A program made the translations under genes and the position numbers. From assembly GCA_963921425.1 (NCBI GenBank), contig OY992835.1, positions 8,432,001 through 8,496,000 on the forward strand: DNA of 64,000 nt. The letters run 5' to 3'. Origin of the DNA: Dryas octopetala. Taxonomy: Eukaryota > Streptophyta > Magnoliopsida > Rosales > Rosaceae. Below, piece after piece: positions 45,401 through 58,193 of the stretch (positions are counted from its first letter, which is position 1; every line of letters begins with the position of its first letter). The notes below the pieces were generated by a model. That model had not been told where the DNA came from, did no database searches, and saw only the letters and a list, made by a program, of their open reading frames with translations.

Positions 45401-45806
45401 TCAAGGCTGTAGGTTGGTGCAGGTTGAAATGGATTCTATTACTGGTGTCCAGCTTGTTACCAAGGCTACTTCTGGTCTTCATCCTCTGGACTCTCTCATT
45501 TCTACTTGCAGAAATTTATTATTCAGGGATTGGTGCTGCCAAGTTTCTCATGTCTTTAGAGAAAAGAATAGGCTTGCTGATGGTCTAGCTCATATTGGTC
45601 ATTCCTTGGTGCTTGGTTTGACTATTTTTGAAGATCCTCTTGCCTGTGAGATGCATTTGGTTGGGCTCTTTAGAAGTTGTTTTGTTAATAGCTAGTTTTT
45701 TAGTTTGAGTCTTTTAGGCCCCCACTCTACCAAAAATAGCCATCGTCCTTGCCCACTTTGTAGCCCACACATAACTCACCGACTCTATCCAAAAAAAAAA
45801 ACAAAA
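42497..45806 (+). pseudogene. LINE (L1-type) retrotransposon relic, 5' truncated
   Basis: Broken plus-strand frames show ORF2 pieces in order. The pre-RT segment has MWLHHKDF. Reverse transcriptase has APGPDR, RPISLCNTLYKVVTKI, NQVSFIPGRQIIDN and the active-site FADDIILFSE near 43668. The zinc-binding RVT domain has SVKSVYC ... NIPPKVKSFFWLLC ... CGGCGHPLEFVQHLFRDC. The RNase H domain (VDGSRLGSDGSIS ... RLADGLAHIGHS) ends at the TAG of 45693-45695. Many stops (mostly TAG/TAA for Trp/Gln-like positions) and frameshifts make it dead. The endonuclease domain and ORF1 are missing. Part of the RT between the FIPGRQ and VDYQLIVNGK segments is deleted. An A-rich tail lies at 45790-45806. Confidence 0.9.
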
Positions 45807-45903
45807 GTATACTCTATCTTCGTCAGTCTGACTGTCTGAGTTCACTATTTCAGCTTCTTCCAAACCCTAATTCTCTCTCAAACACAGAATCACAGGAACT
45901 ACA
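45807..45903 (+). promoter_or_regulatory. Short 5' region of STA1 directly after the LINE tail
   Basis: Only 97 bp separate the LINE A-tail from the STA1 start codon. The piece is CT-rich (TTCCAAACCCTAATTCTCTC), as in plant 5' UTRs, and probably is the leader. The core promoter must then lie within or be displaced by the LINE. No TATA box was chosen. Confidence 0.5.
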
Positions 45904-48900
45904 ATGGTGTTCATCACATCCCCGAACCACAAAACCCTAACCCTAAACATAAACCCCAAGACCACCACGCTCGAAAACCTAAAGCACCAAATTGAACAAA
46001 ACTCCCACATACCCATCTCTCAGCAGCGTCTATTCATATCCCAAAGCCTTCAATTACTGACTCAAAGCGACTCCACCGTCCTCTCCGACCTCGGCATCAG
46101 ACCCCTCTCGACCCTAACCCTTCACATCCCTGTCTTTGGCGGAACCCAACCCCCCGCCGTCCCCAAACCCCGCCTTGAATTCCTCAACTCGAAGCCTCCC
46201 CCAAACTATGTCGCCGGGCTCGGCCGTGGAGCTACTGGGTTCACCACTAGATCCGATATCGGACCCGCCCGTGCTGCCCCGGACCTGCCCGATAGGTCGG
46301 CGACAACAATCGGCGGTGCTGCGGCGGCGCCTGGGGTCGGCCGCGGGCGCGGGAAGCCCGAGGAAGAGGAAGAGGATGAAGGGGAGGATAAAGGGTACGA
46401 TGAGAATCAGAAATTTGATGAATTTGAAGGGAATGATGTTGGGTTGTTTGCGTCAGCTGAATATGACGACGAGGATAAGGAGGCTGATGCAGTGTGGGAA
46501 GCTATTGATAAGAGAATGGACTCGAGGAGAAAGGATAGGAGAGAAGCTCGGTTGAAACAGGAGATTGAGAAGTATAGAGCTTCGAACCCCAAGATCACGG
46601 AGCAGTTTGCGAATTTGAAGAGGAAGTTGTATACTTTGTCTGCCCAGGATTGGGATAGTATACCCGAAATTGGAGATTATTCATTGAGGAACAAGAAGAG
46701 GAAGTTTGAGAGCTTTGTGCCGGTGCCCGATACCCTTTTAGAAAAGGCCAGGCAGGAGAAGGAGCATGTTACGGCATTAGACCCGAAGAGCAGGTCAGCT
46801 GGTGGTACAGAGACCCCGTGGTCCCAAACCCCAGTTACAGATTTGACTGCCGTGGGTGAGGGCAGAGGTACGGTGTTGTCCTTGAAGTTGGATAGGCTTT
46901 CGGATTCGGTTTCAGGGTTGACAGTTGTGGACCCGAAAGGGTATTTAACTGATCTTAAAAGTATGAAGATTACCAGTGATGCGGAGATTTCGGATATAAA
47001 GAAGGCTAGATTGCTGCTCAAGAGTGTAACGCAGACGAATCCTAAGCATCCCCCTGGTTGGATTGCGGCTGCAAGGTTGGAGGAGGTGGCGGGGAAGATT
47101 CAGGCAGCCAGACAATTGATTGAGAAAGGGTGTGAGGAGTGTCCCAAGAGTGAGGATGTATGGTTGGAGGCTTGTAGGCTTGCCAGCCCCGACGAAGCTA
47201 AGGCTGTTATTGCTAAGGGAGTGAAGTCAATACAGAATTCGGTGAAGTTGTGGATGCAGGCTGCGAAATTGGAGCATGATGATTTGAATAGGAGCAGGGT
47301 CTTGAGGAAAGGGTTGGAGCACATTCCTGATTCTGTTAGGCTGTGGAAGGCGGTTGTGGAGCTTGCCAATGAGGAGGATGCAAGGCTTTTGCTTCATAGG
47401 GCAGTGGAGTGTTGCCCGTTGCACATTGAATTGTGGCTTGCACTTGCGAGGTTGGAAACTTATGATAATGCTAAGAAGGTCCTTAATAAGGCAAGAGAGA
47501 AGCTATCGAAGGAGCCTGCCATTTGGATAACGGCGGCGAAGTTGGAAGAAGCTAATGGGAATACGTCCATGGTTGGGAAGATTATTGAAAGGGGTATAAG
47601 GGCTTTGCAAAGAGAAGGATTGGTCATTGATAGAGAAGCATGGATGAAAGAGGCTGAAGCTGCTGAGCGTGCAGGATCTGTAGCAACTTGCCAAGCAATC
47701 ATTCGGAACACAATTGGGATTGGTGTGGAGGAAGAAGATAGGAAGAGGACATGGGTTGCTGATGCAGAGGAGTGCAAGAAAAGGGGCTCCATTGAAACAG
47801 CCCGAGCAATTTATGCGCATGCACTTACGGTGTTCTTAACCAAGAAGAGCATATGGCTCAAAGCAGCACAGCTTGAAAAAAGCCATGGGACTAGGGAATC
47901 TCTTGATGCGTTGCTTCGTAAAGCAGTGACCTACCGACCACAGGCTGAAGTCTTGTGGCTTATGGGCGCAAAGGAGAAGTGGCTTGCTGGGGATGTGCCT
48001 GCTGCTCGTGCAATTCTCCAAGAAGCTTATGCTGCCATTCCTAATTCTGAAGAAATTTGGCTTGCTGCGTTTAAACTTGAATTTGAGAACCATGAACCAG
48101 AGAGAGCTAGAATGCTTCTTGCCAAAGCCCGGGAAAGGGGAGGCACAGAAAGAGTGTGGATGAAATCAGCAATTGTTGAGAGAGAATTAGGGAACCTTGA
48201 TGAGGAGAGGAAGTTGCTTAATGAAGGGTTGAAGCGCTTCCCTTCATTCTTTAAATTGTGGTTGATGCTTGGACAGCTAGAGGAACGGCTTGTTCATTTG
48301 GAAAAGGCCAAGGAGGCTTATGACTCGGGTCTGAAGCACTGCCCGAATTCCATACCACTCTGGCTTTCTCTTGCTAATCTTGAAGAGAAGATGAATGGGC
48401 TGAGTAAAGCTCGTGCAGTTCTCACAATGGCCAGGAAGAAGAATCCTCAGAACCCTGAACTGTGGCTTGCTGCTGTTCGAGCTGAATTGAGGCATGGCAA
48501 TAAGAAGGAAGCTGATATTTTGATGGCAAAGGCTTTGCAGGAGTGTCCCAATAGTGGTATCTTGTGGGCAGCATCTATTGAGATGGTACCCCGTCCCCAA
48601 AGGAAGACCAAGAGTATGGATGCTCTCAAGAAATGTGATCATGATCCCCATGTAATTGCTGCTGTGGCCAAGTTATTCTGGCATGACAGGAAGGTGGACA
48701 AAGCTAGGACTTGGCTCAACAGGGCAGTGACACTTGCCCCGGATATTGGGGATTTCTGGGCATTGTACTACAAATTTGAAATTCAGCATGGGACTGAGGA
48801 GAACCAGAAGGATGTACTGAAAAGATGCGTTTCTGCAGAACCGAAGCATGGTGAAAAATGGCAACCTATTTCAAAGGCCGTTGAGAATTCCCACCAACCA

Positions 48901-48975
48901 ACTGAAGCTATCTTGAGGAAAGTGGTGGTTGCACTTGGGAAGGAAGAGAGTGCAGCCGAAAATAATAAACAGTAG
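45904..48975 (+). CDS. STA1: Pre-mRNA-processing factor 6 homolog STABILIZED1 (U5 snRNP)
   Basis: A single uninterrupted exon encodes 1023 residues, matching the roughly 1030-residue, intronless plant STA1. Residues 1-80 form a ubiquitin-like region ([17 protein letters not shown]). About 100-300 is the PRP1 N-terminal domain ([20 protein letters not shown], the acidic [15 protein letters not shown], and [11 protein letters not shown]). About 370-1010 is a long run of HAT/TPR-type helical repeats with the recurring W-x-A-A-x-L-E pattern ([26 protein letters not shown]). By family, the protein bridges U5 and U4/U6 in the tri-snRNP and acts in the nucleus in splicing. Arabidopsis sta1 mutants are stress sensitive. 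The ATG at 45904 fits the conserved MVFI start. Ends at TAG (48973-48975). Confidence 0.96.
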   Translation: MVFITSPNHKTLTLNINPKTTTLENLKHQIEQNSHIPISQQRLFISQSLQLLTQSDSTVLSDLGIRPLSTLTLHIPVFGGTQPPAVPKPRLEFLNSKPPPNYVAGLGRGATGFTTRSDIGPARAAPDLPDRSATTIGGAAAAPGVGRGRGKPEEEEEDEGEDKGYDENQKFDEFEGNDVGLFASAEYDDEDKEADAVWEAIDKRMDSRRKDRREARLKQEIEKYRASNPKITEQFANLKRKLYTLSAQDWDSIPEIGDYSLRNKKRKFESFVPVPDTLLEKARQEKEHVTALDPKSRSAGGTETPWSQTPVTDLTAVGEGRGTVLSLKLDRLSDSVSGLTVVDPKGYLTDLKSMKITSDAEISDIKKARLLLKSVTQTNPKHPPGWIAAARLEEVAGKIQAARQLIEKGCEECPKSEDVWLEACRLASPDEAKAVIAKGVKSIQNSVKLWMQAAKLEHDDLNRSRVLRKGLEHIPDSVRLWKAVVELANEEDARLLLHRAVECCPLHIELWLALARLETYDNAKKVLNKAREKLSKEPAIWITAAKLEEANGNTSMVGKIIERGIRALQREGLVIDREAWMKEAEAAERAGSVATCQAIIRNTIGIGVEEEDRKRTWVADAEECKKRGSIETARAIYAHALTVFLTKKSIWLKAAQLEKSHGTRESLDALLRKAVTYRPQAEVLWLMGAKEKWLAGDVPAARAILQEAYAAIPNSEEIWLAAFKLEFENHEPERARMLLAKARERGGTERVWMKSAIVERELGNLDEERKLLNEGLKRFPSFFKLWLMLGQLEERLVHLEKAKEAYDSGLKHCPNSIPLWLSLANLEEKMNGLSKARAVLTMARKKNPQNPELWLAAVRAELRHGNKKEADILMAKALQECPNSGILWAASIEMVPRPQRKTKSMDALKKCDHDPHVIAAVAKLFWHDRKVDKARTWLNRAVTLAPDIGDFWALYYKFEIQHGTEENQKDVLKRCVSAEPKHGEKWQPISKAVENSHQPTEAILRKVVVALGKEESAAENNKQ

Positions 48976-51099
48976 TTCTGGCTTCTCTTTTTTAGGTTAT
49001 GTTGTAAAAGATCTTATCAATACAGAAAAAAAAAAAAAAAAATGGACGTGTAGTTCACTTGTTATCTTGATAGCATTCGTTACTTGTTTTATTATGAGCT
49101 TTGCTCATTTCATTTCTCTTTCCTTGCATGAATGTTCTGGATCGGTGATTTCAATGGTGAAGCATGGCTTAATTGATTGTTCGGATTACTATGGTATGTA
49201 TTAAAGTATTAAATTTTCATCTATGTTCCTATGTGTTTTCTTTTACCTTTGTATTTTCCATACTTGCTTGTGAATTCTTTTGATATCATATCTACCTGCT
49301 TCTTGATGCTGGATTTCAATCAATTCTCTTGTTTGAATTCAAATGTGGTACGTTTTGTTGCAGTTTTATTTATCACAATTGGTTGCACCTTTGTAGTTGT
49401 ATGTAATGTCACACCATTGTCTGCCTTGTCATCATTTTTGGCTCTTTGGCACATCTTGAAGCATCCTGAGCATAGAAATAGCTTACTGCTTGCCTGCTTG
49501 AACTTAAAACACAATGAGAACCAGTATGTTCTCTTAATGATAGTTGTGCCTTGTTTTTAATTCTAGATGCAATGGATAATATGATCTTAAATTCCCACGA
49601 TAGCAAACAAAATGCGAACTTAAAAATCTACTTATGTGAATGTTTGTCTCATATAGGTTATTTAGTAACTCAACCCTGAATTTGGAAGTGACATCAATGG
49701 CAATATATAGTTTTTTATCTTTATTTTAAAAAATAAAAAATAAATTTTGTCATGTCAGGCTTTGTAATCTACCTTTGTGTAAAAAAAAATGTTGACATGT
49801 CAAGGAACTGGAGCTTCTTCAATTGAAAGGAAAATTAAAACTGTGTTTGACTTACTGAGTTCCACTCACCCCAAAATTCATATGCTGTTGACCTTTTTCT
49901 ATCATATTTATACATTTTCTATTATGTTCCTTTTTATTATGTCTGGGTTTGTGGTTTGAGTTTATAGAATGGTTGCCTTGGTGGTAGGGGTTTTCTGTAA
50001 TAATCTAGCTCAACCTCAAGGGCTAATAGAGAGAGGGAGATATAATGGAAAGGGTTGCCTGGTAATAATCTTGGAGTATCTCAAGGGCTAATAAAGAGAC
50101 TAAGAGAGGGTGATATAATGGAAGGGGTGGTGTATTGAGTTGTGTATTCATGGAATTTTGTTCCTAGTAGTTTCGGATTTATTAAATTAACAAGAAGCTA
50201 CTTGAAGATTATTAGCTATTATTTAGGAATTTAATAGTAATTTGGGGTAAAATCAGTATGTTCTTTTTTAATTTCTAAAACTTAAATTGTACATGTCATT
50301 TGTCATATTCCGTGACGTATCCATTGTGCTGAATATTTTATATTCCATTTGGAGATGGATAGACAATGGCAATTCTGTAGGTCAAACAGAGAATTGGTTT
50401 TGGACCAAGTAAGAGGTACTCTTGCAGAAATTATTAGGGATCTGAGATAAGAACTGCATTCTGCATTATACTTGATTATTCAGCGTGTATCATGTTATGT
50501 TCTAGTGCGGAACATTGATTATAGTCTGCAGTAACTTCAGTGGGTGCATGTGCCTCATGAATTGGAGCAGACAGTTTTTGGGTTATTATAGTTGTTTTCA
50601 TACTCCATGCTAGTCATTAACTCTATGTATTTTGATGAACCATATTTTTGTCCTTCAGAAAGGGAGCTTAAAATCTGCAAGACTGTAACATGCACACCCT
50701 AACAGAAAAGAAACAAACAACTAAATTGACTACAGTTAATTTTTTCATATTCCTCCTCTTTTTCTATGGTGCTGATATAGATGTTGGTACAGGGACCTTA
50801 ACCGCATCTGCAAGATCATGAACAGTGTACTCCTAAATCTGAGTTGTTGGGTTCACTGCACAGCAGACATTGTGATTCCCAACAAACATGATATCCAACT
50901 ATCACACAGCTTCCTATTTTTGGAAGAACTTCGAAATTTACAGTAACCTACCATTTTAAACCTAACATCAACTATATGTTGCATAACTTTCTTTTCAGTG
51001 TTCTGTTTTTCTCTCAGCCCAAGAATGACAGATTAAACTATCCCAAACTAGTCTCCCCAAACCTAAGAGCCAATGTCCAATTAGTAATCTACACCTGTT
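48976..51099. other. 3' flank of STA1 and intergenic DNA
   Basis: 48976-49600 is the likely 3' UTR and downstream sequence, with an A run near 49026-49043. Two related blocks of about 65-70 bp (49996-50059 and 50061-50128) share GTAATAATCT, TCTCAAGGGCTAATA and GATATAATGGAA. Beyond that nothing is recognised. Confidence 0.5.
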
Positions 51100-52470
51100 T
51101 TATGGGTTTGTCTTGTACAGTTAGCTTGGAAACAATGCATGCCTGGGAATAACTTGAGGAACTTGAATCAAGTGACGCCAATGTATAGTACGAAGATGTT
51201 TCCTGATGAAGTTCCAGGTCTCACTGCAATTGTAGATTCCTGATTTCCAAATTTCCCAGCTACCCAACCAGAACTGCCCGGCCTTAGGTGAATTCCTACT
51301 CACCCTACTTAAATATGAGAATATCAACAAGCTCTTATGTTCTTGATGGTCGCCAGTTCCACCTACCATTCGGAATTTAGTTTTGCTTCACCATAGATTA
51401 GGCTCCTTCCTTGTGTTTCCATTAAGGTCCTTCAGGTTGCCATGAATAAAACTGTATGAAAAATTACCCGTGTGCTGTTGAATAATATAGGATGTTAGAT
51501 CAATAAACATGTACTCTCTAGCACTGACTTGATGAGCTCTAATCTTACTGCTTCTCTATGTCTATATTTTCTCTATAAGAGGAGGGAGGACAACTTCAAA
51601 GGATGGTTGACTGGAAATGCGGGGAACCCCTAGGTACCTTAGTTTCTCTTTAACTCATCAGTGTCGGCAAAGAATACCTCACTTTTATCTGAGTTTGGTT
51701 TCTGCAATGTTGGAAAATAGATCAAGAACTGTTTTAATTTTCCTGATAGAAGTTACATCAACTGTGGGATGAAGTCATTAGCAAAACACAGATGGGAGAG
51801 TTTGAGTTTCACATATCATGTGAAATTTAAAGTCGCATGCAGTTTTTTGATTCATCACTTTTGTAAAAGCCTTCAAAGAGGTAAGGTGATAAAGGGTCAT
51901 CCTGCCATAAACCTCATTCTCCTTAAAATATCCAACCAATGGCTATTTAAGGGCCACTGAAAACTTTGGATGGGTTATGAATTCTCTGGTCCAATGAATA
52001 AATTAAGTTGGAACTCCAATTGCAGCTATATATGAGAATGAACTCCTTGCTTCTTGAGTTGTAGGCTTTCGTGAGAAATCTTTATGGCACATCTAGCAGG
52101 TCCTGAATTTCTGTGATAGCACTTGAAAAGGTCTTGAGCTAATATCATTCTCTGCAATATTTCTGCCTTGGACAAAGGCAGTCTGATTTAAGCTAATGAA
52201 ATCTGGTAAGTTTGCTTTTATTCTATTAGCTGGAATTTGTGATGCACTAGTATGTAACACTGCAACAAGAAATTGGACCAAAATTCTCCCATCTTTGAAA
52301 AGCTTTTTACTTAACGATCAAGGTCATTGATATTGCATCGATTTCACCAAAAAGTTTCCTGTATTGAGGAAAAGATTTTATTGCAGAAAAACTACATCTT
52401 TCCTTAAGATACCCCAAGCTTTCTCATGACCAATTAATCATCAGGTCCTGGAACTTTGTTGCTATCCATG
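51100..52470 (-). pseudogene. Heavily decayed LINE relic
   Basis: Minus-strand fragments recall LINE ORF2: NKVPGPDD near 52450-52400, FISLNQTAFVQGRNIAEN near 52190-52140 (the RT segment SPNQTAFVxGRxI), and WLGSWEIWKSGIYN/WRHLIQVPQVIPRHA near 51280-51130 (zinc-domain-like). The order on the minus strand is correct for ORF2. All frames are broken and no endonuclease was seen. Confidence 0.6.
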
Positions 52471-53198
52471 TTAAACAAAGTTGTTTTCATTTCTTCAGTG
52501 ATAGACTTGATCAATTCCCGGCAGTCCTCACTTTGGTATTGTGCTTGTTATTTGTAAACACTCTTTATATGCAAACAAAGTATGTAAGAGCGGTAATCAC
52601 TCTTAATTCAAAACAAAGATGAGATAGTTATCAATTGGATTTGTATGGTCCAATAGGGTTTTGAGATTTGGATTCAGTTTAATACTTCAACATGGGTTCA
52701 TGCAGTTGTGCCTTCTGAATTATAAGTATAACAATGGCAGAGATGTTTGCAGTACAATATTTATTGTCTGCCTGGAAAGCAATTACAAATTTCTTCAAAA
52801 TTCAACCCATTATCGCTTTTGAATTTTTAGCAATGTTCAATTTCTTGCCTTGTCTTGTTCTCCTTCAAAGTTTTTACCTGGCTGAGTTTGTATTGATTGT
52901 TCTTGAATTGATATTTATTTTGGTTTTACAAATTATGGTTCTTAAATTGGATTACTACCAGAAAAAACCCTTCAATTGAATTAATTACTGCCAGAAAAAC
53001 TCTTCAATTGAGTCCAGGTCTACATTCTTTCTCCACAACTGCATTCTTTTCTTTGTACATATTGTTATTCTTGCACAGATGTTGCTTCAAAACCCACTGG
53101 AAGCTGTTACAATGGTGTGTCTGAATGCATAGGATCAGCCTTTAGGTTTCGTAACTTTCTGACCAAAGTTTAGGGCCGATTTTGTGGCTACCGAGAGC
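52471..53198. other. Intergenic
   Basis: No gene seen. The open stretch at 52734-52979 is hydrophobic and T-rich without a domain. Confidence 0.5.
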
Positions 53199-53207
53199 AT
53201 TGGCCAT

Positions 53208-53319
53208 ACTGACTAGCTATTGACCGAGTGGTATATCTCTCCACAATGTTAGAGGTTCTAAGTCCGAATTCCCCTCCCATGACGGAAGAGAAAAAAAGAA
53301 AAAAAAAGAAAAAGAAACT
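53208..53319 (+). mobile_element. tRNA-derived SINE, 112 bp
   Basis: It contains an A-box-like TGACCGAGTGGTA and a B-box-like GGTTCTAAGTCCGAATTCC, then an A-rich tail (GAGAAAAAAAGAAAA). Perfect 9-bp direct repeats ATTGGCCAT lie at 53199-53207 and 53320-53328. Confidence 0.8.
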
Positions 53320-53328
53320 ATTGGCCAT

Positions 53329-54226
53329 GGTATAGTTAATGTTTAGGAGCAACCAAGATATGTAAAGTTCCAATGCTAGAGTAGGGCTGATCAAGGACAA
53401 CAAACTATTTTCGCATGGACAATTGAAAATGGATGTTTTGTTTTTGTAACACCTTCATAAACAATGGATTCGATTGGTTAAACTTAACAGTCACTTTATG
53501 AGCTGTGTGACTTGACAGATCTTGAAAAATCCTACCTTGTTAGGTTCGGTCGTTTAAATTTGACATTGTGGTTACTTTATAGAATTGACATCTGATTTTT
53601 GTTTTGGCCGCTAATGGACTTTTGACCTTAATATCAAGAGTCATAACTTATCTTTGATTAGGAAAAAAAAAAAATCTATGAGTCTCCCCACCTGGCAAAA
53701 TACTCAAAAGGATAAGAAATTTTACGTAACGCTTGCCCAAAGTTATGTGCAACTGTATCTGCAATTGTATCTAAACAAATACAATTAATCTTTAATTATA
53801 AACTAATAAATTTTCTAAATTACACTAAAATGCACATTCACACACTCAAATCACTCATAATAACACAAATAAATCTCTTAAACTATGCTATAATACACAT
53901 TGACACATCCATATCACTCATAATAACATAAAGAAAATACCATTGTAATGGTACTTTTTAATTATTGCTATTGCAATGCAGCTATAAAAATATAAAATAA
54001 AACAAAAGCGTTTGAATACTTCAATGAACGTTAGAACACTCAACGGAAAATTGAAAAACCTGCATAATTTTGTCATGTTCTTAAACTAATTCCTCATCAA
54101 TTTGGGTATTTCTCAAAGTTATCAAGGTGTTTTGTATAGTCTATTATGATATTAATTGACCAGATTGTCAAATTTTGACTAGGCCATTATTTTCACTTTG
54201 TATTTTTTTTTTTTTTTTAGAAAAAT
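53329..54226. other. Intergenic
   Basis: AT-rich, no gene seen. T run near 54209-54218. Confidence 0.5.
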
Positions 54227-54233
54227 GATAAGG

Positions 54234-54343
54234 CAAGCCGTGGAGGCTTGTAGTTCAAATAGTTGAGTGCATTTATTCATATACTTAAAGACCAGAGATC
54301 CTCTGCTCTCCCTTTAATCTCCCTTGTAACCCGAAAAACAAAA
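54234..54343 (+). mobile_element. Probable second SINE, 110 bp
   Basis: TGTAGTTCAAATAGTTGAG resembles an A box and AAGACCAGAGATCCTC a degenerate B box; the 3' end is A-rich (CGAAAAACAAAA). GATAAGG occurs at 54227-54233 and 54344-54350 as a 7-bp direct repeat, extending imperfectly outward. Confidence 0.6.
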
Positions 54344-54350
54344 GATAAGG

Positions 54351-56205
54351 AATGTAAGATTCAAACTCTTACTGAGAGCTTAGAAAGTAAATGCTTTATT
54401 ACTTGAGCTAAACTTCTTTTCTCTCATTAAGGAGCTTTCTTAGTCCAAATTTTCAGTTGTTTCACATTGTTGAATTTTCAGACAAAACAAAATGGTCAAA
54501 CTTGAACATATTTGTTTTCTTCCCAAAATTTTTGGAAAGTAGGCTGAAATTAAAAATAATAAACTTTGAAAGATATTTTAGACATAAAATCTTGAATTTT
54601 ATGAGCGAAAATTTACCTAATCCAAACTTGGTTTCTAAAATCAATATTCAAGCCCGGCCAAGCAACAAAACTAATCCCTTTAAGAAATTAATTATCATTA
54701 TCTTGTACTTGTAGCAGCCGCACCCTGACATAAACATTGGGGTTTGGTTTAAAGAAAGGGTTTGTTTATTACTTAAGTACACCATGGCTGGCTGGGTCGC
54801 CACAATTTGATTTGAGATAATTGAATTAATTTATTGTTTTAATAATAATCAATAATTAATATCTATAGGATTGATTTATTTATATTAATTAGCCACATGA
54901 TTTGTAATTATATCATGTTTGTTTGTTGTGAGTTGTGACCACTTCATCATCGTTATCGTGCCGTCACAAATAAGAAATGGGATTGATCTCACCTCATGGG
55001 ACGGCCGATGGGTCCCACCTTTCCTCATCATTCAGTCAATCACTCATTTCAAAATATTCATTCATTCATAGCAATTAATGTGAAAAGTGTTCGTTCAGCA
55101 ATGTGATGTGCTCTGTTACTGACTTCTGTTCTGCTCTGTTAACTCATCTTTTTAAAGTTTTTTTTTTTTTTTTGGCCAAGATATTTTTAAAGTTAAAAAA
55201 AAAAAAAAAAAATTTCTTTTTAAAGTTTTAAACAATCACAAGAAATAGGATTGTTTGTTGATTATTGAATGAAGATTTCGTATTTATATTTGAAACCACG
55301 TCGTTTTGAAGTTTATGAATTGAATATAGTTATGGAAAAGTTATTATTAACTTGAGTTTAGATACAAGTTTAAAGCTGATTCTAAAATATAAATAAAAGA
55401 TCATATGAGAATTGCATAGCTGAGGAGTGAGGTACCAAGTTATCTGAAAGAAACTGTGCAGGTGACTGGATTACAGAGGTGAGCAATGAGAGCTATAATT
55501 TTAGTTAAATTGATTTTTAAATTATATTTAGGCTTTCTTTTACGCAGTGGCTATGGTTATGCCTTTTCCTAAGCCCATGTCTGCATGTCATATTCCACGG
55601 CTTTGAAGTAAGACGGAAGAAAGGTTTCGAGTATTGAGCAAATCGACGAGAAGTCTGCTGTAATTTTTCTATTGAACCAATAATGACTGCAGTTCAATTA
55701 GAGAAACTACATTATTGATTGGTAATTAAGTTTTGTTTTAGATTTCTTAGCAGAGTGCAACTTGTAAATACGAGTTATTTGCATTTTATCACAAGGTTAG
55801 GCTCTCTTCAAGCGTGTTGAATGGTTAATTATCCTGCAGAGAAACATATTATTGTTGGCTTTAGCCAACCTCTCCAACTTTTGTTATCAGCCAAGAGAGC
55901 ATAATAGGATTGCTCACTTTGTGTTAAAGGAACATGGTATGTTCTTTTGGTTAGAAAATGGTCTTGCATGTGGCTTATATATTGTATTTAATCTGTATAT
56001 CCTATAACCAATCTTTATTTTTAATAAAAGTTAGACTTTTCTTCTAATTTTTTTTTTTTTTTAGGCTTTAAACTCCTAGGTTCTAAACTCTAAAACAATA
56101 ATAAATTCTAATATAATAAACCCCAAATTGTAACACTCCATAAAATAGTCACCCTTTTGTCATTGAGTAAAAAGTAGAATTAAAAGACAATGTTCGAATA
56201 GACAT
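54351..56205. other. Intergenic
   Basis: No gene or intact element recognised. Several A/T runs (55160-55215, 56050-56064). Confidence 0.5.
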
Positions 56206-56215
56206 ATATTTTTAA

Positions 56216-56535
56216 GGGTTAAATACAAAAATGGTCTACGAACTTTATACTGATTCTCAATTAGGTTAACTAACTATAAAAATTATCAATTTGGTCTATG
56301 AATTTTTCTAGTTGTACCAAAGCAGTACAAACGTTAATTTCCATATGAAAATTAACGAAATTGATCACATAAAAATGTGATAAACAGACTAAAATGCCCC
56401 TGAAAATGTGGTCACTTGCTGTGCATATAACCAGTTTTCGTTAAATTTTTCGATGAACCAAATTGACACTTTTTAGAATTAATAGATCAAATTGAGATTC
56501 ATTGTAAAATTTATAGACCAATTTTGTATTTAACC
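56216..56535. mobile_element. MULE-type MITE, 320 bp
   Basis: GGTTAAATACAAAAATGGTC at the left pairs with the right end, reverse complement GGTTAAATACAAAATTGGTC. Perfect 10-bp direct repeats ATATTTTTAA lie at 56206-56215 and 56536-56545, in the 8-10 bp range of Mutator elements. Non-coding. Confidence 0.88.
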
Positions 56536-56545
56536 ATATTTTTAA

Positions 56546-58193
56546 ACTTCTTCATGTGCCTTAAAAATATGGGTTCATTAGATTATAGGATTGGACCACT
56601 AATGATGTTGGTGAGGACAATTATCTCAATCACTTGAGTTCTAGCCTTCTAGGACAAAATTCAAAAAGACGGTCTTACTTTTTTTTTTTCACGGTCAAGT
56701 TAGCAAGTCAATGTCTTTAATGCTAATAATATTAGTGGTTTGGTAATATAATGTAATTTACTATAAAAGTAAATAAAACTTTTGTCGTTTACTCAAACAC
56801 ATGAATTTTTATGGGTCTTGACAGATTTAACTTTTTTTTTTTTTACATCTACACTGAACCTAAAATTTAAACCTTGACCCACCCCTCACCTTCCAATACC
56901 ACAAGTATATTTAATCCCAGATTTAGGTATGCTGAGGTGTGAAAAAAAGTATATTTAGTCCCAAAGGTTGTTACCTCAAGTAGATAAGTCCTAACATAGC
57001 AGAGCCCTTTTGTTCACAATACCACTCAATTTACGTAAATTCTGGGGTATTGTCATTGTCATTGATGTTCAAGTCACAAGATTACCCACCTAAATTTCAG
57101 TTTTGTTCCTAATCTCCTTGGTTGATAAGCGTTTTTGAACTAGCCACTTACTCTCAAAATGTAAATAATTTCTGAACCCCACGACACATCCTGAATAGGA
57201 AGAAATCATTTCTTGAAAGGAAGACGAAAAAGAATAAACAAAAATAATGCATATATACAATATAAGCAGTAGAACTAGAAAGTGAAGGCTCACAATGAAC
57301 GATATAAATACACCTACAATCAAATTAAGTATATAAAAGCAGACATAATACTATCACAATTCACAATGGGGTAGAAAAAGTCCAACAAAATGTACAAGTT
57401 CTATATATAAATGGCTTCCATCGCCGGAGCTGAAAAACGAAAGCTCGTGATGGCCGGGCGGAGGACCAATTGAGAAGGAGATCACAAAACCGTCTCCCTC
57501 TGCGGTGGTCCAGCACACACTACATCAAATTACACCCAACAACTTAAAAAAACTACTAAAAACATGTTTCTGAATAATACACAATATATAATGACTGATC
57601 TGCCTAGCTTTAAGTAGTACATATATGATAATACTCTACATAAGACATTACTATAATACCAACACTAGCTAGTAGCTAGGAAGTGGGAACAAAATGCATA
57701 CATGGCCCGCAAACCATGAACCAGCTAATATAGCATTGCCTCTGCTGAAAGGCCTGAAAAAACATGCAGCCTTTGTGGAGCAGATGGAGAAGAGTGTGAA
57801 GTGAAGAAATTAAATGCATGAATTTTAAGGAACTGAAAAAGTCAGAACCAAACTAAATTTGAAGCTTTTGTAAGAAAAAGTCACAAGGCTCCAAAGGATC
57901 ATATATGGGTTGGTTGTCTATGGAAAATCTGCAACCAGATGTGAGGAGAAATTAAGGGGAGGGGAGCTGAGGACTAATAATAATATGATGATCTACCATG
58001 AAGTAAAGGAAGGAGATAATTAAGTGGTGGAGGTGTTTTGGGTTTGAGTTTGAGTTTGAAATGCATGTAATTGGGTTGGTGTTTTTTTGAAAAATTGGAC
58101 CAGTGAGAAATATGCAGAGGGGATTGATTTTCCTAAAACTAGTCCTACAACCTCTAGAGAAATGCAAAGCTCTTAGGAATATTGAATGAACCT
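56546..58193. other. Intergenic and 3' flank of the ERF gene
   Basis: A GC-richer patch at 57411-57530 is open on the minus strand (GDGFVISFSIGPPPGHHELSF) and on the plus strand (MASIAGAEKRKLV), too short to assign. The rest is AT-rich; about 57600-58190 is probably 3' UTR of the ERF gene. Confidence 0.4.

Noticed and set aside
49231..49560. Hydrophobic open frame downstream of STA1
   Set aside because: T-rich 3' flank sequence gives spurious Phe/Leu-rich frames; no homology pattern.
53208..53319. Functional tRNA gene
   Set aside because: A and B boxes are present but the cloverleaf does not close, and an A-rich tail with target duplications shows a SINE.
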